64,000 nt of DNA from Pleodorina starrii (Eukaryota; Chlorophyta; Chlorophyceae; Chlamydomonadales; Volvocaceae), in NCBI GenBank assembly GCA_030267565.1, contig BRXU01000003.1, positions 6,609,001 through 6,673,000 of the forward strand, in the 5' to 3' direction. Position 1 is the stretch's first letter. Every line of letters begins with the position of its first letter. This document shows positions 12,062 to 24,450 of the stretch, piece after piece. The translations under genes and the position numbers were made by a program. A model generated the notes under the pieces. The model saw nothing but the letters and a program-made list of their open reading frames with translations. It ran no database searches and was not told where the DNA came from.

Positions 12062-13251
12062 AATTTACATGACACGTTACGTTACCTCACGTTTACATGT
12101 AAAGTGGCAGGCCCAAACGGATCCCAATTTACATGGGCTGTTTTGGGGACGTTATCTCTGTTGGCGCGAGGTCGGTACACACTATGTTTTGAGGCGGTAA
12201 CGTCAAAGCGCCCATGTCATATCACTCAGGCACGATGTTCAACCCTTAGGACGAAGCCTGCGAGCGTCGTTGCCCATAATGGAACCCGACGCGCCGAGGT
12301 TGGCCTCATCGCGCGAGAGCTCGTTCTCAGAGTACGCTAAGACCTCGATGGCGGTCTCATCGCGCTCATTGTTTGCATATTGATTGTACTAAAGTTGTGC
12401 GGCATGGCTCTCGGAAGCTCGGCCTGACCGACCAGTGTGTCTTGTCGAGAAGCAGCAGCGCCTTGTCAAGATCCATGTTTCCATGTTGACTTTATGCCGA
12501 GCTAGCCGGCAGCGAAACTCATTCGGGAGTGCCGACCGTGGTGAGGGACCGGTGCGCTTGTAGGTCGTACTCTTTTGGAAAATAGTACGGCACGCATTCT
12601 CCAGCGCTGTTCCCGCGCACTCAGCTCATTCAGCTCGGCCTGACCGACCACTGTGTCTTGTCGAGAAGCAGCAGCGCCTTGTCGAGATCCATGTTGACTT
12701 TATGCAGAACTAGCCGGCAGCGAAACTCTTTCGGGAGTGCCGACCGTGGTGAGGGTCCGGTGCGCTTGTAGGTCGTACTATTTTGGAAAATAGTACGGCA
12801 CGCATTCTCCAGCGCTGTTCCCGCGCACTTATCATAAAAGATATTCACATAACTGCCTGGCCCTGTATCGGTTCGTTATATGTGCCCCAGCAGCTTTGGT
12901 CACTTAGGCAGCTATTCATAGATGGACGTGACCACGCAATTCTCTGAGCAAATACGCGTAGCACGGGATTGCATTGGCGAGAAGTTCGCAGCCTTTCGCA
13001 GTGGGAACGCGATGGAGATCGCCGACGATACCAGGTGTATGACATAACTGAACGATTGGTTTTGAAGGAAATCAAAACTATGCTAACATGAGGTTGTACT
13101 GGCTGTAACGGGGCGAGGGGTCAACGTTTGGTCAATTACACCCCCCCTGGGGCCACGTTAGACTTTTTGGCCACGTAACGTGTAACGGACCCGTTACCCC
13201 ATGCGAACTGACCACGTTTCCTGTAAAGTGATAACGTAACGTCATGTAAAT
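12062..13251. mobile_element. Non-autonomous DNA transposon with terminal inverted repeats
   Basis: The left end reads AATTTACATGACACGTTACG and the right end, reverse-complemented, reads ATTTACATGACGTTACGTTA. The two ends are therefore inverted and nearly identical over about 20 bases, with weaker similarity further in. The direct repeat CCAGCC lies immediately outside both ends (12056-12061 and 13252-13257) and may be the target-site duplication. The 1.19-kb interior has no convincing coding region but carries a tandem duplication. It is AT-richer than its surroundings. This looks like a MITE-like element mobilised in trans; the superfamily is not identified. Confidence 0.68.
12416..12830. 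repeat. Two ~200-bp tandem copies inside the transposon
   Basis: The segment starting AGCTCGGCCTGACCGACCA occurs at 12416 and again at 12632, a 216-bp offset. The copies match closely for about 200 bases with a few substitutions and small indels. Both contain the inverted motif GTACTNTTTTGGAAAATAGTAC. Confidence 0.85.
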
Positions 13252-13257
13252 CCAGCC

Positions 13258-13741
13258 CATTGTTCGCGGTTGGAAGTCAACAGACTTCCAATTGCTCATG
13301 CTGAGGAAACATCATGGGCAGAATATGATATATAGCATTTGCAACGCAGTGTTCTGTGTGCAGAAAGTGGGGTTGGACTTGCACCGGTTCGGCCGTGTTT
13401 CTTTCACGAAAGCGCTGCGATAGACACAAGCTGAAGCGCTGTTGCAAATTGTAATTGGTCGATTGTGGCAATCCTATAGGGCGAGTTGCGGTAACTAATG
13501 GGCTGGATCCAGATCCATGCGGACAACATCCAAGTGAACCAACATGCGGACTTCAAGTGCCAATTACGTACATATGTGTTCGTGGTCAACAAAATTCTCT
13601 TTCGCGTATCAGCTTGTTGCGTGCCTACACCTGTATATGGCAGCCGGGGACGATGGCTTCTCACAACAAAAACGCCCAAACGTTCGCACAACAAGCTGAG
13701 CAACGTCATAGCTAGCCGAGTTGACAAGCCTGGGAAGCAGA
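13258..13741. other. Upstream region of the kinesin gene
   Basis: This stretch lies between the transposon and the kinesin start codon. It probably holds the kinesin promoter and 5' UTR. I saw no further exon. Confidence 0.4.
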
Positions 13742-16700
13742 ATGACTGCGGAGGCCGGTGCGACCGCTTTGGGGGGGACCACGCCAGTTCTCTCTTTGCT
13801 GCACGTGCGGCCTCTTCTAGGCACGGAGCAGGCTGCGGCTTGCTGCAACATCGTTTCAGTTGGCGAGAACGAGACAGTAAGAATGGCGGCGAGGATAATA
13901 TGTGTTGGAGGTCCAACCAGTAACCGCTTGGGCTGAGTCTCTGTCACCGCGCCCGCCCAAATGCACATGCTTCAGGTCAGCGTGCAGGGCCGGCAGTATG
14001 CTTTCGACTGCGTTGTGGGCGAAGGCGGCCATTCCCGTCCGCACATGTGCGAACAGTACATCCGACCGCTCGTGCGAAACGTCTGCAACGGTGTCAACTG
14101 CGCCGTCCTGGCCTACGGCCAGACGTCCAGCGGTAAAACATACACCATGGGTATCGGCAAGGAGCAGCTGCAGGCGCTGAGCTGCGGCGAAGACGACGCT
14201 GTCGGAGACCTGGTGATACCCTACGCCCTGCGTCAGCTGTTCGCGAACGTGGAGGCAGCGCGCGGGAAGCGGACCTTCACCTTGCTGGTCTCGTTCGTTG
14301 AGGTGTACATGGTAGGTGCGCGTTAGCTGGCTGTCCCTACACCAAACGCAGGCCTTTTCAACCTATTGGGGCCCCTTATCGGACTGCCTGTTGATTCGCA
14401 GGAGAAGTACTACGACCTGCTTTCCCAGCGGCAGCCTGTGGCAGCCAAAACCAAATGCGACGGGGAGGTCATGCTAGTGGGTGCACAACTGCGTCAGGTG
14501 GACAACATGGAGGACGTGATCCACTTGCTGCAGGTAGGGCCCACCACCATCCCACCCGCCTAGGCACATGGATGAGAAGAAATTGACTTCTATAGAAAAA
14601 GTGTATTGGGTCCATAAATGCCACCAGTGGCGTATAATAGGAAACAAAGGATCTCCTGAGGTCAGGCAGCACCGCTCCGCATCTGTTGCTGCTATCCCAC
14701 GCGTTCAGATTGGCGGCCTAGCTCGGAGCACTAAGGGCACCAACCAGAACGACCGCTCCAGCCGCAGCCACGCAGTCCTCACCATCCACGTCCAGAGCCG
14801 CGCCGCGGCCGATCCCTCGCCGACGGCCTCCGGCACCACCTCGGCGCTCTGCTCGCCCGGCCCGGCACGAGCTGCCGCTGCAGCCTCCTGCGCGTCGTCC
14901 GGCTCTCCGAACGCCGCCGAGCAGCCCGCCCCCACGCCCCTCGCGGCACCGCCAGTGCGGGCGTGCGCGGCGGTTGACAGCGGCAGCGGCGGCGCGGCGC
15001 TGAGCGCCGCGATGGCGGCGCCGCCGCTGGCGGCCAAGCTGCACCTTGTGGACTTGGCGGGGTCTGAGAGCGTGGGGCGCGCAGGCACCGTGGGGCTGGC
15101 GGCCAAGGAGGGTAACACCATCAACCTGTCGCTCATGACGCTGCGCAACCTGATCCAGCTGCTTGCGGCGCCGAAGGTCAGCGCGACCGAGTTTGGCTCG
15201 GAAGGACGGGTAGAGGGCAAGGGAAGAGATTTGCGAAGGCGGACTAGAGGTAATGGGCCCTTGAACGCGTAGCCTTCAAGATATCCAAGGATAAAACTAG
15301 GACGGCTCGGTTTGGCGGGGCCTCTGCGGTCCCGCGCCCGCCCAGGCTGCCGAGTGAAAATGTAGATTCTATCAACGTGTTTCTGCCTGTCTAGCAGAGT
15401 AGCAGTGCCTATCGAGCAGTGCCTATCAGGGTGATTTGGTCGGCCGTCCGCGTGCCGTCCATTGAGGCGCGGTCCGCGGCCCCTTCCGTCTCGTGCCGAC
15501 TCCGTGACATGCGCAGGCGGCCGCCAAAGTCGTCCTGCCGTATCGGGACTCCAAGCTCACGACGCTGCTGCGTGAGGCGCTGGGCGGCAACAGCTCCACG
15601 CTTTTCGTGGCGTGCGTCAGCCCCGCGGATGCCAACGCCGCCATGACGGTGTCGACCTTGGAGTTCGCGACCACCGCGCGGCGCATCCGCACCAAACCCG
15701 CGGTCAACATCGGGGGCGCCGGCAGCGCTGAGGTGCTGGAGCTACACCGCATCATCCTCAAGTAAGCCCAAAATACCGAACTCCGGGAGCCCCCAAGGCC
15801 TGCCATTAGGAACTTCGGAAAGAAAGGAAAGAAGCGCAAATGCGCTTAGGCATGCCGACAGATATCAAGGCTCTGTGTCACCTTTTGCGATGTGGGTTTT
15901 GAAGGAGCAACTGTTGCCAAGCGGCCGCGGCCGGCTTCCGCCTGTGCGCGACCTCCTTACCCTACCCCTGGTTGCCTGCGCCGCGCAGGCTTCGCAACGA
16001 GCTGGAGCAGCTGCGGCGGCAGGTCGCGACGTGCTCGCACAGCCCCCAGCGCAGCCCGCGGCGCGTTTCGATGGCGCGCACCAGCATGAGCTTCGCTGCC
16101 GCCGTCGCCGCCGCCTCCATGCAGCCGTCCATGCAGACGCCTTCGCCCGCGCTGCTGGCGGGCGGCAGCCCCAGCCCGGCGGTGCCCTCGCTGATCCACT
16201 TCCATCAACAGCAGCAACTCTCCTACCTCATGTCCACCCTGTCCGCCGGCCGCCGGAGCAGCGTCGCCACCGCCAACGGCACGCCGCCGCCGATGCCGAT
16301 AAGGATGTCGACCAATGGCATGATAATGTCCAGCGCGGCGTCGGTGCTCGGCAACCCGGGTAGCGTGGTGGCGGCGACAGTGCCGGTGGGCCGGACCACG
16401 TCCCCGGGCGCGGCGCAGGCCTGGGCGGGGCCGGACAGCCGATGCAGCCCGGCAACCCAGCAGGCACAGCAGGTGCCCGCTTGTGGCAGCACGGCTGAGC
16501 CGGGAGAGCCGGTGGACGGGCAGGGCGGCCGCTCAGACCCGAGTCCCGAACGCAGTGAAACTGGGGACGTGGCGGCCGCCGCCGGGGTAGCCGATGGGAA
16601 GGTGTCCTTTGGCGGCGCGTTGGATAACAAGCCGTCATATGCCGCCCGGCCGGGTCAACTCCGTGACCGCGGCGCGTTTGGCAAGGCCGGTCGCGTCATG

Positions 16701-19700
16701 CGCTCCCGCAGCCGGCGCAGAGGGAAGGCCGGCCGGCGGCGCGGCTCAAACCATGAGGCCGAGCACGACGACGATGGGCATAGCACAAGCGGCAGCGACT
16801 CCGCTGGTGACGGCGGCCGTAGCAGGAGGCGCCTGCGGCGCTCGCACCCTGCCAGCAGTGCCGACCCGAGCGACAGCGACGGTGGCAGCAACAGCCTCCT
16901 CAGCGCCTCATCGTACAGCGAGGACTCTGGCGCCTCGCACGACGAGTGGCACGGCGCCGCGGAGCTGCAGCAGCGCATCGTGCTGCTCGAGGCGGAGAAT
17001 GAGCACCTCCAAAAGCACGTGGTGGGTTGGGCTGCGGCGCGCACTGCTGTCCCACCCCAACATGGCGGCTGCCACCTTCCCCTGCTATTCCAAATTTCTA
17101 ATCCTAGGGCTCCAATGAATTCTGCGTAAGGGTATGGGGCCAGGTTCCGTGCGGCGCAGGAGCCCGGACTGGCCTCGTCCGACGGCGGCGAGGTCTTCAT
17201 TCTGGATGCGCTTTCACTCTGTTGGGTTCGTCCTCTGAAAAACCCCCAACCCACCTCACCCGCAGGGCCATTTGTCCGTCGTCATTGCAGAGCTGCGCGT
17301 GCAGCTCGACGCCCAGGGAGCGCGCATGGGATCAGCGTCCGTCACCCCGCTTTCCATCACACCGAGCGTGGCACGCCCCATCCGCAGCAGCGCCAGCGGC
17401 GCCAGCCTGTTTGGACAGTCCATGCTGACCGCCACGTCGACGCGTCTGCAGCGCACAGGCGCGTCGGTGGGCGGCGTATCCCGCATGTCCCGCACGCCCT
17501 TTTCGCCGTCGCAGCAGCTCGACTCGCCCTACTCGGCCATGCAGAGGCCTTCCCCAGCGTGGGACCCTGCGGTGCGCATGTCCTGCGGCGAGGGCACGCC
17601 GCCGGGCGGCTACTACGGCCAGCGACGCACGGGCATGGGGCCCACGTTGCACGAGGAGTTCTCCATGCGGCCGCAGGACCACCCTCTGCTGATGCCCCGG
17701 GTAAGCCGCCCGGGCGGGGCCGACGGCTTCAGGGTCGAGTCCCCTTTCGCGCTATCGCAGCGCAGGTACACCAGCGACAACGGCGTCGCCGCGGCGTCAA
17801 CCACCTCGCCCTACACGGCCCTAGCCGCGCAGCAGTACGGTGCTCTTGCGACGCCGGAATCGTGCGGTGGAGCCGCCACCGCCAGGGCGTCCGCAGTCGC
17901 CAGCCCCGCGGCTCTCGCGCCCAGCGCTGCAGCTGCCGGCTGGCAGGCGACCGACGCCGCGGCCGCAGAGGTGCCAGCGCTGGCGGAAAGCATGAGTCCT
18001 GGGTGCGGCGGTACGCTGTCCCAGGTCGTGGAGGAGGAGGGCGAGGAAGTGGAGACGTCCACGCCTGCTGTGGCCGTGGCCTGCAATGACGCCGTGGAGG
18101 CTGAGGCCAGCGCAGGGGCCGGCGTGGCGCTGGTGTTGTCTGATGAGGAGACGGCGGAGCAGCCGGCGGAGTCGCCAGCGCAGCCGTCCTCGGCCGCGGA
18201 TACGGCGACACCGGTCGCGCTTGAAGTCGGGGAAAACCGAATGCTCGCCATGCTCACGTGGTGAGTGGGTGTGGATGTGCGTTGGCAGCCTCGTCTTAGC
18301 GCTCCGCAGACGGCGGTGCATTTACGCGTTGAGCGTCCTAGGCGCGTGCCCTTCCACAGGTCAGACCGCGCCCAAACGGACTTCGGGTCTATCACCGTTA
18401 GCCCACGGCCCAAAGCACCAAAAGCCCTTCATTCCAATTTCTGTGAACAGGATCGGCCAGCGCGTGGCGGATTCGGAGTCCCTGCTGGCAGCGCAGCAGG
18501 CAACCCTGCGCAAGCTGCTGGCGCAGCAGGGCCTCACCGTCGGCGCCGCCGACGACGAACTGCCCTCCCTGGACACGCTCCAGGGCTTCGCCTCGACGCA
18601 GCTGGCTGGCGTGGAGGCGGAGCTGTCCGGGCTGGATGTATGCAACCGCAAGGGTAGCTTCACTGCAAACAGCAGCCCCTCCGAAGCCGCGCCCGTGCCG
18701 TCGGTGGATGCCGGCGTTGCACTTACGCCAGCGCCCCAAAGCGATGATGATGCATCGGACTCGGCGAGGTGGGGCATGGTGGTTGGTTTGGGAAAGCTGG
18801 GGGGCCGCGCTGGGATAGCGCCGCCCGCTGTCCTGCCGTGGCCTGTGGGCTAGTAGGTGCTGGCCCGGTGGCGCAATGGTGGCGCAATTGGTCAACCCTA
18901 CAGCTCACCGCGCCCTTTTTGCACGTACGACCTGCAGGCGCGTCGAGGAGCTGCGCGCCCGTAAGGAGATCCTGCAGGACTTGCAGGTCGGCCTCACGCG
19001 TGTTGCTGAGTTGGAGGTACGTTTCTCTCGTCAGAACAGCTGTGCCGACTGCCGAGGTGGGAGCCTGTAGCACTTGCGTGCACTTTTGCAACCCAGGCCC
19101 AGGCCCTGGATCATGCTCGGTGCTCTCACCGGGGGGAACGTGCCGAATAACAGCGCTGGACTGGTGGAATCCTACATCGGCTAGTTCCACATGATAATGG
19201 CTTTTGTGCGCGTGAACGTGGCTCAGCCCGGGCTGGCTCTGCCCTCCGGCTCCTCTACGCTGCGTCCGCGTAGGCCTCCCTGGAGCTCCAGCGCGAGATG
19301 CAGATGCTGGTGGCAGTGTACGCGGGGCTGTCCAGCAGCGACGACCTGGGGGTGGCCACGGGGCCGGCAGTGGCGCGCGCCGCCGCCGCAGCGGAGCTGC
19401 AACTGTCGAGCTTGCGGCGGCACCGGCGGCAGCAGATCATCAAGGTGCGGTCACGCACACGTGCGCGCACTAGCGGTTGTTGCGGAGAGTGATGAGGTGG
19501 GGATGTGCACGGGTGGAATGCGTGTCTCGCCTTAATCCGTCCCAGACGCGCTTGTCTTTGCGCGCAAACCCTACCTCGTTGGACGATCCTGACCCATGTC
19601 GACGTCACAGCTGGGGACTGGTGTTCCCTTGGGAGAGGCAGACGATACGACGTGTCATTTTTCTTAAGGGAGACGATGTTGTGTGCCCTCAGGATGCCGC

Positions 19701-22684
19701 CGTCGCGCGCGAGAAGCTGCGCGAGCTGGAGACGCTGTCAGGGCCCCCGACGGCGCTGGAGTTCGGCGTGCTGCTGCAGATGGCGGGCAGCGGCAGCAGC
19801 GGCGGCGGCAGCGCCACGCCCGGGCCGTCGGGCCCGCCGTCCAGCACGGGCGCCGCGTCGTGGCTGGCGTGGGGCGGCATCGCCGCAGGCGGCGGGCAGT
19901 TCTCTCTTGATGCTGGCGAGGACGATGACGTGGAGCTGCAGCTGGAGCGCACGTCCGGGACCGCCACGCCAAAGGCTGGTGTGGCTGCTGGCAGCAGCGG
20001 TAGCGGCTTCGCGGGCCCAGTCGCGACGGCAACGCCGCAGCCCCTGCCGCCGCCGCCGCCGCCCCTGCCGTCATTGCCACCGCAGCCGCAGCAGCAGACC
20101 CCATCGCTCCTGTCGCAGTTCTTGCCGGTGCGAAGGGTTCACATGTGGTATGGGCATCAGAGGGACCATCAAACGGAGGGGAGGGCACTGTTGCAGGGCG
20201 GCGCGAATACCTGAGGATGAGGGAAGACCTTGGCCCAACTCCGATTCGCTGGCGTTGCTGCATTCCGGTATCGCCGTACAATCCCTGCAGTGTATTGCAA
20301 CCGCAGGTCCTCACCGTAAGTGCTTCACGGTCGCACTGTAATTGCCGCGTAGGCTCTGAGCCCAGTGTCAGGATGGCGCCGTGGCGGCGGCAAGGACGCG
20401 TCACAATCGACGCCAGCGCAGCACCTAGCGCCGCAGCATCAGCAACGGACCGGCAGCGGCGCGCAGCGTCGCATCGTGGTAGGTTTGGGATATCCTGCTT
20501 GCCATGTCCATTCTGGAGCCTGGTAATGCGATGCATAGTGGGCTGCCTTCCTGTCCTGCATAGCAACGGCAATCTACCTGGCCATCAAACTAACTTCTCG
20601 ACGCATATGCTTCCGCACGCACGTCGCGCCGCGCCGCGCCGCTCCAGGTCCAGGTGGGCCAGGTGGGCCCGTGGCTGGACGCGCTGCTGGACTACGAGAC
20701 ACGGCTCCAGCAGTACAACAGGGTGCTGGCAGGCGCGCTCCAGGTGCGGTGTAAGGAAGAAACGGTGCGGTGCAAGGTGCGGTTAAGATTGTACCAGGTG
20801 CTGTCTCCACAGTCCGAACGAGGGCCCCACGTGGGGCGTGCTCTGCAAACATACGGTACCGCATCCTGCTGCATGGGCCAGGTGGAAAGCGTCGGCCCAG
20901 GCTTTGCTAAGCGCGCATCGTATTTCGGGATACGTCACTTGCAACGGTACGGTCTGAATTCCCCGAATCCCTGCAACCCCCTCCACCCTGCGCCCTTCCT
21001 CCTTCTCTACTTCTGCCACTGGCCACACAGGAGCGCGAGGCCGTGTACGGTCAGCTTCAGGTGCGGTGGGCCTGCGCTTCCGATCGGGTCTCTTGGTCCC
21101 CCAGAGCTCGCGTGCGCTTGCCACCCACTCCACCGCTTGCACGGCGTCCGAAACTTTGTTGGGGGCAAAACGCGGCCCTGGGCTGTCCTTCACGGCTGCA
21201 CTCCGCAGCAACTCTGCTCATTGTGTTTTGCCTGCAGGATGTGGAACAGGAGCTCGCCATTCTAGCCGAGGAAGCCGCCGCTGACGCCCTCGTAGCCGTC
21301 GGGTCGTCCCCCGAGGCCGCAACGGGCTGGCGCATCGGGACCAGCCCCAGCCAGGGTGGCAACAACCGCAACGGCCGCACGGACGGCGGCGCGTCGTTCG
21401 CCGGCTGGATGTCCTCGCCCATGCGTGCCGTGCTCAGGGACGCGGACATGTCAGTGCAGCAGCACGCGGCGGCGCTTTCGGCTCGCCAGGCTAAGCTCCA
21501 AGAGCGGGTGAGTCAGGCCCCGGCATGGACGTCACTGCAGCGCACTGCGCCATCAAGTTCCCGAAACAACAGCATGGCGTTTAGCGGCGATGGGCCTTTT
21601 ACCACGATGCCCGTCCTCTCAGCGCTCTTGAGTTGACTTGCCCGAAGCGGAATCTCGACATGCTGGCTTGCTGTTTCCTTGCCACCCCAGCGTGCTCGTC
21701 TCGTGAAGGCTGCACACTTCTCCCTAGCACCCCACTAATCTCGCCCCGCCCTGCCCCGCCCACACCATCGACTAATCCCATTTCCCAACCACGTCTCAGC
21801 TCGAAGTGCTCTGCATGGAGGTGGCATCGCTGCAGCCAGCCATCGTGGAGGCTCAGGAGTCGAGATCCGCCGCGACGGAGCGCGATGACTGGTGGGTGTG
21901 CGTGCCGTCACTGGACCTGGCGCGGCCAGCGCTGCGGCTGCTGTTGGAGCGGGCCGCCGAGTACCGGGCGGCGTTCCTGGATACAATCGCGCGCACCGAC
22001 AAGCTGGAGCAGCAGGTGGGGCTTGGCCCGAGCGTGGGGACTGGCCGGGTCGTGTGCCCGTAAGCTGTGAGACGCGACTTGGGAGGGGAGCCGCAGCGGC
22101 GGTGGAAAATGGACATGCGCATGCGCACGGCAGCATGCGCACGTAGCAATGCGTCTTTGCCCGCATCTGTGCATTCCGTGATAACCCGTCCTGCGAGAAA
22201 GGGCTGGATCGCGTCAGCGGGGGCCATCTTAATGAGAACATTGTTCGGAATGCCGACATGACACACTACCCCTCAAACCCCAACCTAGGTGGAGGAGCTG
22301 GGCCTGCAGTACCAGGAGGCGGAGGCTCGCCTGGCGGCCCACTCCCTGGAGTTGATGGCGACCCGTGCAGCGGCCCTGGCCGCGGTGGCTGGGCCGGGGT
22401 TGAACCAGTCCTTCAGCGACGCTGTCGCCGTCCTGCTACGGCAGCCCGGTGGCGGTGGCACCGGCGGCGGCTTCAGCACTGGCGACGGCAGCAGTTCCCT
22501 GGCGTCGTCCAGCACCCAGCGGTCACAGAGCACCTGCCTGGCCGCGGAGGCCTTGGGCGCACCTGTGTTGGGCGCCGCGGGGGGCCACAGCACTGCGGGG
22601 GCACCTGACACGCCCTCCGCCGAGGTTGGTGCTGCTGGGGCGTCCGCAACCCAGACAGCAGCACCAGCAGGCACGTCTTGCTGA
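13742..22684 (+). CDS. Kinesin motor protein, probably kinesin-4 family
   Basis: A microtubule motor ATPase of about 1,837 residues in 18 exons: 13742-13876, 13976-14311, 14402-14533, 14709-15176, 15517-15761, 15989-17021, 17160-17192, 17266-18260, 18451-18768, 18938-19016, 19274-19444, 19693-20127, 20353-20478, 20648-20743, 21031-21060, 21238-21507, 21800-22015, 22289-22684. Phases chain throughout. The N-terminal motor (about 1-430) contains LHVRPLL, the P-loop GQTSSGKT (93-100), switch I RSSRSHA, switch [20 protein letters not shown], and a [18 protein letters not shown] motor end that resembles kinesin-4. About 80 Ala/Pro/Ser-rich residues are inserted between the strand after switch I and LVDLAG. 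The stalk has coiled-coil pieces separated by long Ser/Gly/Ala-rich tracts. The small exon 7 (33 nt) is the least certain. Cargo and direction cannot be read from the sequence. Confidence 0.85.
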
Positions 22685-24450
22685 CAAGGCGCATTGAAGG
22701 TGTTGTCCAAAGCAGCAAAGCACTGGCGGCCAGCAGCCGCCCTCCAGGTGGGGCGCCAGATGCGGTGGCGTCTGGAGACCACCGATGTGGTGTCGCAGGT
22801 AACGGATGCGAAAGGCTGTGTATGGCAGCTTGGTGCTGGTCGCTTGAGGTGAGCGAGGTGAGGTATCAGCGATTATCAGCCAGAATGGCTGCAAGCATGG
22901 GCAAAGGCAAAAGGGGGTTGACATACACAATCATGTATGTCCACATTTTGCGCCAAGTCAAGAGCTGGCGAACCGAGCTCCACGGGGTGGGGAGGGCGGG
23001 GGAGGGCTGACCGTGCCTGGACATTAAGTTGCCTGGACATGATGTGATGGTGGGGTGTTAAGAAGCCTGCTCAAGGCAGCCGTCTGTATGGTATCGCAGA
23101 GTCGATCCATCCTTGTGATGCTGGCATCGGGAGGGGGGTGTCCGAAGGGGCGACGTGCATGGCAGCGCGTCAACTGTACATACAAGGCCCTTCGCTCTGG
23201 GCTTCCAGCACGCCGCTACGCGGGTTCCTTTCGGTTCGTAGGTAGGATAGCGTATCCGCCCAAGCTTAATCCTTGACGACGGTGACGAGGTTGGCTGGGT
23301 TCGCATCGTTTGGACGGCACACTGTTTTTCACGGAGTGGGCCCCTGCAACAATCATTCCTTTTTGGGACACTACTAGCAAACATACCTGCACTGACGGAG
23401 GAAGACCGGTGTGCTGATACATTGCACGACACATATTTGATACAGCGGCCGTGAGGATGGGTTCGCTTCCTTGGTGTTGGTTGTCTGTGGTTGCGGTCAA
23501 TGTTAGCGTGGCCGCAGTTAGCATGCATGCAGCGCCTTGCAGCATGCGCGGTGCAGAATCCCAGGACGCATGTCGGGGCGCCGAGGTCTACTGCGCGTGT
23601 GCACAGCGGGGGAGGGTACATGCGGAAGTACTTTGGGGGGCGAGTGGCAATTGCCATGGTGGGTTTTCAGTCGGTGGCGTGAGGATCTGGGCAACCTATG
23701 CGTATCTTCATTCTTTTGTCTGCAGCGGCCAGGCTCGCCGTGGCTCGCCGTTGCCCAGCTACCCCTTGTTACAAGAACGGCAAGAGGAACGGGCGGGGAG
23801 CGGCGGTCTGGTTCCGGCAGAGGTTCGTAGAAACTTCTGTGAGGGATGCTTGTGTGCTGCCTCGAGGTAAACTGATGTGCACATTCACGGGTTCCATAGC
23901 GGCTGCGGCGACGTGCCCTGGTGACGGCCATTTCATGAGATACCGCGATTGTCATTTCTCATTTTGCATAGGCTCCGGACGTTCATCACATACGCTATAG
24001 CAACCTCCCAACTGGGGCGCATGTTAATGAGCCGCCCCAAGCCGCACTGCAACCCAGTGCGATGTACCGTATGGCCTTGAGCGCCCCGATCACCAGCCCA
24101 ACTGCAAAATCCGCCCTACAGATCGCACAATGCGGTCCCATCGCAGCACCATGCGGTCCGGACGCTCTCCACCCGCGCGGCATTGGCCACCTACTAATGT
24201 CCCCCCCGGAGGTCCGGTACATGCGGAGATGCTCCAGCCAGCCCGCCGTCGCAAGCCAACCATGGGCTGCCGAACACATGCGCGACTCAGCCGCCGTGCT
24301 GCCGTCGTCCAAATCGCATCGCTTACGCGTCCATCCAACGCCCGTGCAAGTAGCCGGCACCAGGCTTTGCAAGGAGAGGTGGTGGCGCAATCGAGAAACG
24401 AATCGGCCGTCATGCCACCCCATGCCATGCCTAGGCCCAGCTCATTGCTT
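22685..24450. other. Spacer between convergent genes
   Basis: This stretch separates the kinesin stop from the stop of the minus-strand SdiA-regulated-family gene and should contain both 3' UTRs. TTACA at 23769-23773 could be the minus-strand TGTAA signal. No exon chain was found. Confidence 0.4.
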
